Shown: positions 31,133 to 37,377 of the stretch, piece by piece
Layout: each line of letters opens with the position of its first letter
How positions within the stretch are numbered: the first letter of the stretch is position 1
Origin: RGIG7949 sp045628845
GTDB taxonomy: Bacteria; Bacillota; Clostridia; Oscillospirales; Oscillospiraceae
NCBI GenBank assembly: GCA_045628845.1
Contig: JAZQQE010000098.1
Span: 1-38,075, forward strand
DNA: 38,075 bases
Direction: 5' to 3'
The notes under the pieces: model-generated
The model's input: the letters and a program-made list of their open reading frames with translations, nothing else
Told to the model about the DNA's origin: nothing
Databases searched by the model: none
Position numbers and translations under genes: made by a program

Positions 31133-32923
31133 TTATGCGGCGAGGTAATTTTCGTAAGCTTCCTGATAGATCGCGAGGATCTGGCCAAGGCCCATCTCGT
31201 TGAGCTGCGCGATGTAAGCATCGAACTCGCTCAGGGGCTTGTTGCCGCAGATGAACGCGGTGTAGTTCTCGACGATGTAGGTGATGACGTCACCGCGGTA
31301 AGCGCTGAGTTCCTCTTCCTGCTCGACAGTGAGGCGAGCGCCGATCGGGAACGCATCGGCTCCGTCATAGTGAGCATTGAGCCAGGAGGTCCAGGACTCG
31401 ATGGCGGCAAGGGGAACAGCACCGGAATCGTTGAGGAGGGAGTTGTCATATCTCGTCATGCCGGCTTCGACCAGCGTGCCAAGGGTGTAGATCTCCATAA
31501 GGCCGGAAAGAGGAATGCCATCGGGATTGTGAAGAGCCCATTCGGTGTTCTTCCAGTTGCCGTTGGCGTCCTTCTCGCAGATAAGGCCCTCGGGACCGTA
31601 GGTGTAGAGTTCAGCGCCGGAGGGGCTGTAACGGTAGTCAGTCCACTTCATGCAGAGCTCGAGGTCGTTGTTCTTGCAGGCAAACGCAACGCTGCCGGCG
31701 GAAACACGGCCCATGTTGGTGCCGACGTGCATGATCTGGTCGTCGGAGACGAGAGGTCTCTGAACGGGAACCCAGTTGCAGTTCGGGTCGGAGGTGTAAG
31801 CCTTGGCTTCGGTGATGCCGCTGGCGCTCATGCTCTGGTAAGCGGTCTCGTTGTTATAGGTACGCGGGCTGAACAGAGCAGCATAGATGTAGCCGGACCA
31901 GTCGGGGTTGATGAGACCCTGGGTGTAGAAGCTGTTGAGCTGAGCAAGAAGGCCTCTGTCGCCCTCGGCGCAGCAGCCGAGCTGGACCTTGCCATCCTGC
32001 AGGAAAACGGGAGGCAGGGAGATGGAAACTATCTGAGCAAGGGTGTCATAGGAGGCGCAGAACTGCCAGTAACCGGTGGACTCGAGGGTGCCGGCAATCC
32101 ACAGGGGGAACTCGACGGTGTCGATGGTGGTCTTGATGGCCTTGAGGGCCTCTTCGAGGTCAGCCCAGGTCACGATGTCATCGGCGTTCATTCCGACTTT
32201 GTCGAGGAAGTCCTGACGGATGCAGTAGCCCATGTTGACTACGAACTCAGTCTGGGACAGATAATAGGCAAAGGGAACGAAGTCATCTTCATAGAAGATG
32301 TTCTCATAGGTGGCCTTGTCATCGGGGAACGCATACTTGGCCTGATACAGGTAGTTGGGCATGCACTCCTTGTAATCATAGATGTTCGCGGCATAGCCTT
32401 CTTCAAACATCATGCTGATGGGGCCGGGATAGTACATGGAGGCGTTGGTCATCATGTCGCAAAGGTTATCAGCGGCAAGAAGGACCGAGAAGTTCTCGGC
32501 GCGGCTCTGCGGGGGAAGAATGACGTACTCGATGTTGACACCGGTACGGTTCTTGTCCTCCACGGGAAGCTCGGTATCGCCGTAGGTCTTGTCACCGGGG
32601 ATGTACTGAGCATTATAGTTCGTGAGCCAGTAAGTCAGTACGGTATCGCTGTCTTCGGTAAGAGGAAGAGGATATTCGTACGGCTCGGTCGCTATACCAT
32701 CAGCGTCGACGGCGAACGGAAGACCGGAGTCGGGCGCGTCGGGGGCATCGGGAGCGTCGGGAGCATCGGGAGCATCCGGAGCATCGGGAGCATCCGGGGT
32801 TGCGGACGGGGCGGCCGGAGCGGGCGTAGCGGTGTTATCCGGAGTTGCGGGAGTGGTTCCGCAAGCTGCGAACAGCGCCAACACGAGAACGACCGCGAGA
32901 ACGAGGGCAAGGATCTTTTTCAT
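31133..32923 (-). CDS. Extracellular solute-binding lipoprotein (LplA-like), orphan
   Basis: ABC importer substrate-binding protein of the large sugar/oligosaccharide (family 1, LplA-like) type, 596 aa. The signal MKKILALVLAVVLVLALFAAC ends in a lipobox with Cys21. It is followed by a Pro/Ala/Thr linker and seven PDA tripeptides (about 43-64), then the binding domain (YPLPLTEDSDTVLTYW onward, with ENFSVLLAADNLCDMM and SAGSVAFACKNNDLELCMKWTDYRYS). AAAGGAG precedes the ATG. No permease or ATPase gene flanks it, so it must use components encoded elsewhere. The ligand cannot be read from the sequence. It has a good promoter and its own terminator. Confidence 0.9.
   Translation of the reverse strand: MKKILALVLAVVLVLALFAACGTTPATPDNTATPAPAAPSATPDAPDAPDAPDAPDAPDAPDAPDSGLPFAVDADGIATEPYEYPLPLTEDSDTVLTYWLTNYNAQYIPGDKTYGDTELPVEDKNRTGVNIEYVILPPQSRAENFSVLLAADNLCDMMTNASMYYPGPISMMFEEGYAANIYDYKECMPNYLYQAKYAFPDDKATYENIFYEDDFVPFAYYLSQTEFVVNMGYCIRQDFLDKVGMNADDIVTWADLEEALKAIKTTIDTVEFPLWIAGTLESTGYWQFCASYDTLAQIVSISLPPVFLQDGKVQLGCCAEGDRGLLAQLNSFYTQGLINPDWSGYIYAALFSPRTYNNETAYQSMSASGITEAKAYTSDPNCNWVPVQRPLVSDDQIMHVGTNMGRVSAGSVAFACKNNDLELCMKWTDYRYSPSGAELYTYGPEGLICEKDANGNWKNTEWALHNPDGIPLSGLMEIYTLGTLVEAGMTRYDNSLLNDSGAVPLAAIESWTSWLNAHYDGADAFPIGARLTVEQEEELSAYRGDVITYIVENYTAFICGNKPLSEFDAYIAQLNEMGLGQILAIYQEAYENYLAA
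32731..32793 (-). repeat. Tandem 9-bp repeat coding for (PDA)7
   Basis: Seven 9-bp units (variants of CGGGAGCAT on plus) in frame inside the linker of the solute-binding lipoprotein. Each unit encodes Pro-Asp-Ala. The units differ by one or two bases, mostly at synonymous positions. Confidence 0.9.
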
Positions 32924-32963
32924 GTTTTTCTCCTTTCTTATATTTGCTGAAAAATATGCTAAT

Positions 32964-32992
32964 ATTTTAATGCTTATTTAAAGATTTTTCAA
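32964..32992 (-). promoter_or_regulatory. Sigma-A promoter for the solute-binding protein gene
   Basis: Minus-strand TTGAAA (32992-32987), 17-bp spacer, TAAAAT (32969-32964). The palindrome at 33014-33028 lies 22 bp upstream of the -35. Confidence 0.75.
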
Positions 32993-33013
32993 CATTTCGT
33001 TTTCCTGCATTTT

Positions 33014-33028
33014 GTGCCACTTTGGCAC
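33014..33028. promoter_or_regulatory. Operator-like palindrome upstream of the solute-binding protein promoter
   Basis: GTGCCA-CTT-TGGCAC, a perfect 6-bp inverted repeat with a 3-bp centre. The same half-site (TGGCAC) occurs twice in the 29-bp palindrome 41 bp away, in the opposite arrangement. No match to a regulator I can name. Confidence 0.5.
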
Positions 33029-33068
33029 GCTCCTTGATGTTCCGGTCTATTTTTGTCGGGTTTTTATC

Positions 33069-33097
33069 CAATTATGGCACACAATGTGCCATAATTG
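33069..33097. promoter_or_regulatory. 29-bp perfect palindrome, probable operator
   Basis: CAATTATGGCACA (33069-33081), centre CAA, and the exact reverse complement (33085-33097). It lies in the region between the solute-binding protein and deaminase genes. No T-run follows on either side, so it is not a terminator; operator for a dimeric regulator is the simplest reading. This 365-bp region (32924-33288) holds two promoters, these palindromes and one GC-rich hairpin, and no convincing gene. Confidence 0.55.
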
Positions 33098-33159
33098 ACG
33101 ATTCCAATATAACCAAAAAGTAAAATTCATCCAACCATGGCTATAAGTCGTGCCTTCGT

Positions 33160-33178
33160 GGCCGTGGGTGCCACGGCC
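33160..33178. repeat. GC-rich hairpin in the divergent region
   Basis: GGCCGTGG (33160-33167), GTG, CCACGGCC (33171-33178). No T-run follows in either direction. Role unknown. Confidence 0.5.
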
Positions 33179-33230
33179 GTGCTCCTGCTTCCCTCTGCCG
33201 TTCCCGCGCCGGGATAAGCGGGTCTGCGGA

Positions 33231-33259
33231 TTGAAAAAACGCTCGTTTTCGTTTATAAT
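33231..33259 (+). promoter_or_regulatory. Sigma-A promoter for the deaminase gene
   Basis: TTGAAA (33231-33236), 17-bp spacer, TATAAT (33254-33259). Predicted start near 33266, giving a leader of about 23 nt with AAGGAGG. Confidence 0.85.
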
Positions 33260-33288
33260 CATAATATAATATTTAAGGAGGCGGCAGC

Positions 33289-34707
33289 TTGATATCAGAT
33301 ATCACAGCCGAAAACTACGAGGAAAAGAGACGCGAGCTCCTCGAGGTGAACAGCAATTTGAACTCGCTTGTGCTGCGCGAGTCTGAAAAAAAGCTCGATT
33401 CGTATCTTTCCTCGCTCAAAAATGAATACCGCGAAAGCTGCGGACGGAAGATCAGATACGACATACCCGTCCTGACCGATCCCGCTCTGCGTGCGAGCAG
33501 GCTCTACCGCTTCTGCTCGAAGCTTCCCAAGGGCGCGGACCTGCACGTGCACGATATGGCGCTCCTCCCCGCCTGCGAGCTCATTCCCCTGCTCGCAGAC
33601 ACTCCCGAATTCTGCATAAATGCCGACCGCGCCTCGTACGACCTGAAATATGTGCCGTGCGATTCGCCCGTGCCCGACGGCTATATCCGTTTCGCCGAGG
33701 CTCTTGACAGCGGCCTGTATTCCGAAGACGAGCTCATCGTCAACTGGACGGTCTCCGGTGCGGGCGGCGAGGATATATGGGACTACTTCGAAAAGCTTTT
33801 CACTCGGCATTCCGCCCTCTCGGAAAGCTGTGATTTCGCAGAGAAGTACTATGACCGCGCGTTCCGCTACTACTGCGGGAACAACGTCATGCATATCGAG
33901 ATACACATGATGCTGACCGACAGCATGGAGGAGAGCGAGGAGTACGTCCGGGCAGTCCGCAATTCCTACTACCGCGTCAAGAAGGAATTCCCCTTCCTGA
34001 CCGTCAGGATAATCGGAGCCGGAGTCAAGGCGGACAACGCGAAAAAGGAGCTCTCGAAAAAGTGCTTTCTCAACGCCTCTTACGTTCAGGAGATGATAAA
34101 GGACGAGAGCGTCCCCGGGCGGGCGCCGAACCTGATCATCGGCTTTGACCTCGTAAACGAGGAGGACCGCAGTCTTCCGCTGCACGACTTCGCGCCCATG
34201 CTGCTCGGGATACGCAAGCAGTATCCCGACATGAAGCTCTATATCCACGGCGGAGAGAGCCTTGACGCGGAGAACGAAAATCTTATCGACGCCTATCTGC
34301 TCGGCGTTTCCCGCGTCGGACACGGACTCAATCTGTACCGCTATCCGGACCTGCACTCGAAATTCATCGAATCGGAGATCTGCCTCGAGGTCTGCCCGAT
34401 AAGCAACCAGACTCTGCAATATACTACGGACATAAGAAACCACCCCGCGACGGAATATCTGCGCACCGGCCTTCCCATCGCACTCTGCTCGGACGACCCG
34501 TCCTACATGGAAAACGAGACCCTGACGGACGACTTTTTCGCCGCCGTCGTCGGCTGGAACCTCTCGCTCGGAGATCTCAAGCAGCTCGGCATCAACTCGA
34601 TCATGTACAGCGGGCTCGACCACGAGGAAAAGGCAGCCTCGATGCGCGCATATAATCTAATGTGGAAAAGCTTCGTCGAAAGGGAGCTCCGCGAGCTCGG
34701 CATATAA
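33289..34707 (+). CDS. Adenosine deaminase-like protein of the ADA2/ADGF type
   Basis: Zinc amidohydrolase of the adenosine/AMP deaminase superfamily, 472 aa. The longer N-terminal part (about 1-80) and the KGADLHVHD metal site (His86, His88) resemble ADA2/ADGF proteins more than classical bacterial Add. Other active-site blocks are IHGGES (in place of HAGE), RVGHGLNL, EVCPISNQ and CSDDPSYM. All metal and catalytic residues appear intact. There is no signal peptide, so it should be cytosolic, unlike animal ADA2. The start is TTG 33289, fixed by AAGGAGGCGG just upstream; no ATG is nearby. Substrate is inferred (adenosine or a related purine). Confidence 0.85.
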   Translation: MISDITAENYEEKRRELLEVNSNLNSLVLRESEKKLDSYLSSLKNEYRESCGRKIRYDIPVLTDPALRASRLYRFCSKLPKGADLHVHDMALLPACELIPLLADTPEFCINADRASYDLKYVPCDSPVPDGYIRFAEALDSGLYSEDELIVNWTVSGAGGEDIWDYFEKLFTRHSALSESCDFAEKYYDRAFRYYCGNNVMHIEIHMMLTDSMEESEEYVRAVRNSYYRVKKEFPFLTVRIIGAGVKADNAKKELSKKCFLNASYVQEMIKDESVPGRAPNLIIGFDLVNEEDRSLPLHDFAPMLLGIRKQYPDMKLYIHGGESLDAENENLIDAYLLGVSRVGHGLNLYRYPDLHSKFIESEICLEVCPISNQTLQYTTDIRNHPATEYLRTGLPIALCSDDPSYMENETLTDDFFAAVVGWNLSLGDLKQLGINSIMYSGLDHEEKAASMRAYNLMWKSFVERELRELGI

Positions 34708-34729
34708 GCCGGGGGCGCACACGGCTTTT
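34706..34729 (+). terminator. Weak terminator after the deaminase gene
   Basis: AAGCCG (34706-34711) pairs with CGGCTT (34722-34727) around a 10-nt G-rich loop, followed by TTTT. Short stem, so efficiency is doubtful. Confidence 0.4.
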
Positions 34730-34765
34730 CCCCTTTATATTCCTTTTTTACTTAATGCCCGTGCC

Positions 34766-34794
34766 GCATATTTTACCTCCCTCTGCAAACAATA
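34766..34794 (+). promoter_or_regulatory. Possible sigma-G promoter for spoVT
   Basis: GCATA (34766-34770) fits GHATR; after 17 bp, AACAATA (34788-34794) shares five of seven positions with CATWHTA. Predicted start near 34801. spoVT is sigma-G dependent in B. subtilis. Confidence 0.4.
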
Positions 34795-34829
34795 GAAGCG
34801 CAATACAAAACCGCAAAGGAGATTCATAT

Positions 34830-35372
34830 ATGAAGGCAACAGGCATCGTACGGCGCATAGACGATCTCGGCAGAGTCGTCATCCCGAAGGAGATCCGCCG
34901 CACCCTCCGCATCCGCGACGGCGACCCGCTCGAGATCTACACCGAGAAGGACGGAGAGGTCATTTTCAAAAAATATTCGCCGATGGAGGGTCTGTCGGAT
35001 TTCGCCGCGCAGATGTGCGACTCTATGAGCAAGACGACGAACTGGGCCGCGGCGATAACAGACCGCGACAGCGTCATATCCGTCTGCGGCGCTCCCCGCC
35101 GTGAGCTCGCGGAAAAGCGCATCAGCGGCGAGCTCGAACAGCTCATGGAGGGCCGTCAGATATACCGACGCAAGCCCGCCGAGCGCGGAGTCCCCGTAGT
35201 GGACGGAGAGAGCAGTTACAGTATAGCAGTCGCCTGCCCCATCATTTCCGAGGGCGACGTCATGGGCTGCGTCGTCTTCCTCAGCACGGAGGGCGCAAAT
35301 CCTCCCGGCGATGTCGAATGCAAGCTCGCAACGCTCGTGTCGAAATTTCTCGGCAAGCAAATGGAGACCTGA
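34830..35372 (+). CDS. spoVT: Stage V sporulation protein T
   Basis: Late forespore transcription regulator, 180 aa. The N-terminal AbrB-type swapped-hairpin DNA-binding domain reads MKATGIVRRIDDLGRVVIPK and continues EIRRTLRIRDGDPLEIYTEKDGE in overlapping family positions. A GAF-like C-terminal domain follows (DSMSKTTNWAAAITD, ACPIISEGDVMGCVVF). SpoVT tunes sigma-G genes in B. subtilis. ATG 34830 has AAAGGAG upstream; the frame is open further upstream but this is the family start. Confidence 0.97.
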   Translation: MKATGIVRRIDDLGRVVIPKEIRRTLRIRDGDPLEIYTEKDGEVIFKKYSPMEGLSDFAAQMCDSMSKTTNWAAAITDRDSVISVCGAPRRELAEKRISGELEQLMEGRQIYRRKPAERGVPVVDGESSYSIAVACPIISEGDVMGCVVFLSTEGANPPGDVECKLATLVSKFLGKQMET

Positions 35373-35386
35373 AAGGCCGGACTTTC

Positions 35387-35416
35387 AAGGCGGCAGCCGC
35401 GCCGGCTGTCGCCTTT
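35387..35416 (+). terminator. Probable terminator after spoVT
   Basis: Thirteen-bp stem (35387-35399 with 35403-35415, AAGGCGGCAGCCG against CGGCTGTCGCCTT, one G-T pair), 3-nt loop, followed by only three T. A smaller hairpin GAAAG/CTTTC precedes it. Confidence 0.55.
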
Positions 35417-35494
35417 CCGTGCTTCCGACGGCCGATATCGCCCAAAAGATGAAAATTTGTATAAGAAATTTAGGCAAATTATCAAAAATACTTC

Positions 35495-35523
35495 TTGAAT
35501 TCTGTATGTGTTTATGCTAAACT
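35495..35523 (+). promoter_or_regulatory. Sigma-A promoter for the 4-TM protein gene
   Basis: TTGAAT (35495-35500), 17-bp spacer, TAAACT (35518-35523), with an extended TG at the -10. Leader of about 48 nt. Confidence 0.65.
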
Positions 35524-35577
35524 ACACTTACGAATGAACTTACCCGTAACATAACCGGCATTGGAGGACAATTAGTT

Positions 35578-36102
35578 ATGGCAAGTAAAAGAGAATCTGC
35601 AATGAAAATCAACAAGATCCTGCGCTATGCGCTGATCGTGCTCATGCTCCTTACCCTTCTGACCTGGTTCTTCAAGTATTTCAATTATCCTTGGGAACAG
35701 TACATAAAGAAGGGTGTCAAGGACAGCGTCTCTCTGTGGGGTTATCTGGTAATGCCGACCAACTTCCTGCAGATGGAAAAGCTTCTTGACGTCAAGTTCG
35801 TCAACATGGGCAATATCTACGTCCTTCTGGTCCTGTTCTTCTCCGCTATCTTCGGCATTCTCGTTTGCCTCAAGAAGAAGAGCATCTGGGTCAACTTCTT
35901 CCCCCTCATTTTCGGAGTGTTCGGTTTTGTCGGTTATCTTACCAACGAATTCCTTCTTCTCGGAAACTATCCGCTGCCCCGTATCCTTGCTCTCGTCTTC
36001 TGTGCTCTTATCATCATTGTCTGCATCGTGAACATCGTGTTCCACGTCATTGAGATAAAGAACCGCGACGAAGACTACTACCTCCCCGCTTCCGATTTCT
36101 AA
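35578..36102 (+). CDS. Four-TM membrane protein of unknown function
   Basis: A 174-residue integral membrane protein. Four hydrophobic helices: ILRYALIVLMLLTLLTWFF (about 14-32), MGNIYVLLVLFFSAIFGILVC (about 77-97), FPLIFGVFGFVGYL (about 107-120) and ILALVFCALIIIVCIVNIVF (about 136-155), with an acidic C-terminal tail. A loop of about 44 residues after the first helix contains NYPWEQYIKKGVKDSVSLWGYL. No known motif is seen. GGAGGA lies upstream of ATG 35578. It has its own promoter and terminator. Confidence 0.75.
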   Translation: MASKRESAMKINKILRYALIVLMLLTLLTWFFKYFNYPWEQYIKKGVKDSVSLWGYLVMPTNFLQMEKLLDVKFVNMGNIYVLLVLFFSAIFGILVCLKKKSIWVNFFPLIFGVFGFVGYLTNEFLLLGNYPLPRILALVFCALIIIVCIVNIVFHVIEIKNRDEDYYLPASDF

Positions 36103-36121
36103 TCCGATAAAAACAACTGAC

Positions 36122-36155
36122 AGCCCGGACCTCATTTGAGGCCCGGGCTTTTTTT
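36122..36155 (+). terminator. Rho-independent terminator after the 4-TM protein gene
   Basis: AGCCCGG-A-CCTC / GAGG-C-CCGGGCT (36122-36133 with 36138-36149), one mismatch, loop ATTT, followed by TTTTTTT (36149-36155). Confidence 0.92.
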
Positions 36156-36160
36156 CTTTG

Positions 36161-36189
36161 GTATATCCTGCGTCTTTCGTAGAATAATA
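36161..36189 (+). promoter_or_regulatory. Possible sigma-G promoter for the CotF-like gene
   Basis: GTATA (36161-36165) fits GHATR; 17-bp spacer; AATAATA (36183-36189) shares six of seven positions with CATWHTA. Predicted start near 36196 keeps AGGTGA in the leader. No sigma-A promoter is seen. Confidence 0.45.
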
Positions 36190-36206
36190 AGGGAGAGGTG
36201 ATATTT

Positions 36207-36656
36207 ATGACTCTTTCCCAGAAAGAGCAGGGGCTTCTCAAAGATCTTCAGACGCAGGAAAAGCTCTGCATCGACAAGTACAACAGGCACTCAGGCTGTG
36301 CCTCCGACCCCCAGCTCAAGGACATGTTCTCAAAGATAGCGCAGACCGAGCAGCAGCATCTCAACTGTCTCAACAGCATCATGAGCGGGACAGTTCCGCA
36401 GGGCGGCGGGAGCTCGCCCTCCCCCTCCTTCAAGGCATTTCATTCCTTTGCCGAAACTCCCGAAAAGAAGTCCGACTGCTATCTCTGCACCGACGTCCTC
36501 ACGACTGAGAAGCACGCTTCGCAGCTCTACGACACCTGCATCTTCGAATTCTCTGACGAGAACGCGCGCCGCGTTCTCAATCAGATCCAGAAGGACGAAC
36601 AGAATCACGGCAAAATGATCTACGACTATATGCAGGCTAACAGCATGTACTCCTAA
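36207..36656 (+). CDS. CotF-like spore coat protein (ferritin-fold)
   Basis: A 149-residue protein of the Coat_F group: two helical pairs with LQTQEKLCIDKYNRHSGCA and MFSKIAQTEQQHLNCLNSI in the first half, and LTTEKHASQLYDTCIFEFSD and ILNQ-like VLNQIQKDEQNHGKMIYDYM in the second. The EQQH and DEQNH motifs resemble ferritin-like metal ligands, though binding is not shown. A Ser/Pro/Gly linker lies near the middle. It is probably a spore component. GAGAGGTG precedes ATG 36207; GTG 36198 lies inside that site. Confidence 0.85.
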   Translation: MTLSQKEQGLLKDLQTQEKLCIDKYNRHSGCASDPQLKDMFSKIAQTEQQHLNCLNSIMSGTVPQGGGSSPSPSFKAFHSFAETPEKKSDCYLCTDVLTTEKHASQLYDTCIFEFSDENARRVLNQIQKDEQNHGKMIYDYMQANSMYS

Positions 36657-36704
36657 AAGCGGAACGGAAATAGCATAGCCCTATAAGGAAGCAACATGAA
36701 TAAG

Positions 36705-36746
36705 AATACCCGCCGAAAAGGATTTTTCTCTTCGGCGGGTATTTCT
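36705..36746 (+). terminator. Terminator after the CotF-like gene
   Basis: A perfect 13-bp stem AATACCCGCCGAA / TTCGGCGGGTATT (36705-36717 with 36731-36743), with a loop that can extend pairing (GAAAA/TTTTC), followed by TCTTTG. A T-rich tail is short. Confidence 0.65.
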
Positions 36747-36821
36747 TTGTCACACATATTGGTTCCGACCGGCTCATTTCAAGTCGTAATTCCAGCCGGA
36801 GCCGCCCCGATACCCTTCATA

Positions 36822-37328
36822 TCAGTAATCCGTGTCATCAATAACAGCAAAAAGCATCCTGCGTATGTGATCGACGTATTCCATTTTACGGGCTTCTACA
36901 GAGCTCCGATCTTCGCCCTCCTCGCTGATCCAATAATCAGGTATAAAGCTCGAGATCGGATTCTGCCATGGATAAATGAAAACGTTCTGTTCATCGATGT
37001 CATACGTGGAGAGAATGGCTTTCATTTCCGCCGCCGAGGCGCCTTTCATATCACATAGTTCTTCCAATGTCTTTTCGCGGTTCGTTCCCGGGAGAAGGCC
37101 GAATGAATAGCTGTTTTGTGCCATCTGCCAGACATAGACTTCAAGACCTTTGTCCGTCGGGAGGCCGAAGTATTCGGGATAATTTTCTTCTAAGGATCCT
37201 GCTGCTTCGGACGATGACTCATTGACCGGAGACTTGAAATCTGCTTCGGGCGGGACTTCATGCTTTCCGCAGCCTGCCAACGAGAACGCAAGCACAAGGC
37301 ATAGTAAAGCTGCGATCGGTTTTTTCAA
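36822..37328 (-). CDS. Small lipoprotein of unknown function
   Basis: A 168-residue lipoprotein with signal KKPIAALLCLVLAFSLAGC and a lipid-attached Cys close to residue 20, then a short linker and a domain with EYFGLPTDKGLEVYVWQMAQNSYSFG and EELCDMKGASAAEMKAILSTYDI split by a basic turn. No family is recognised. TTG 37328 is favoured because AGAGGT lies 7 nt upstream; ATG 37334 abuts that site and ATG 37361 has none. It sits 49 bp after the SLH protein gene, so the two may be co-transcribed. Confidence 0.72.
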   Translation of the reverse strand: MKKPIAALLCLVLAFSLAGCGKHEVPPEADFKSPVNESSSEAAGSLEENYPEYFGLPTDKGLEVYVWQMAQNSYSFGLLPGTNREKTLEELCDMKGASAAEMKAILSTYDIDEQNVFIYPWQNPISSFIPDYWISEEGEDRSSVEARKMEYVDHIRRMLFAVIDDTDY

Positions 37329-37377
37329 CGGCATTACCTCTGCAAATCCATGTAGGCTCATATTTTTCGTTTCTGCG

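Noticed and set aside
32731..32793. Short tandem repeats as a CRISPR-like array
   Set aside because: Nine-bp contiguous units without spacers, in frame within a lipoprotein linker.
30605..32950. A 781-codon open frame on plus opposite the solute-binding protein and response regulator genes
   Set aside because: Repetitive Gly/Val/Asp-rich composition typical of antisense frames in GC-rich genes; it crosses two real genes and a terminator.
33023..33091. Sigma-54-like TGGCAC elements in the divergent region
   Set aside because: TGGCACG with TTGAT on plus lacks the -12 GC, and the minus-strand copy in the 29-bp palindrome has GC at the right distance only because of the palindrome. Good sigma-A promoters already serve both genes.
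33047..33262. A 71-codon minus frame in the 365-bp divergent region
   Set aside because: It runs through the palindromes and the deaminase promoter, lacks a convincing RBS and has low-complexity His/Gly content. Judged non-coding.
36696..37058. A 120-codon plus frame overlapping the terminator after the CotF-like gene
   Set aside because: Its start lies next to the terminator stem and the remainder is antisense to the small lipoprotein gene, which has a clear signal peptide.
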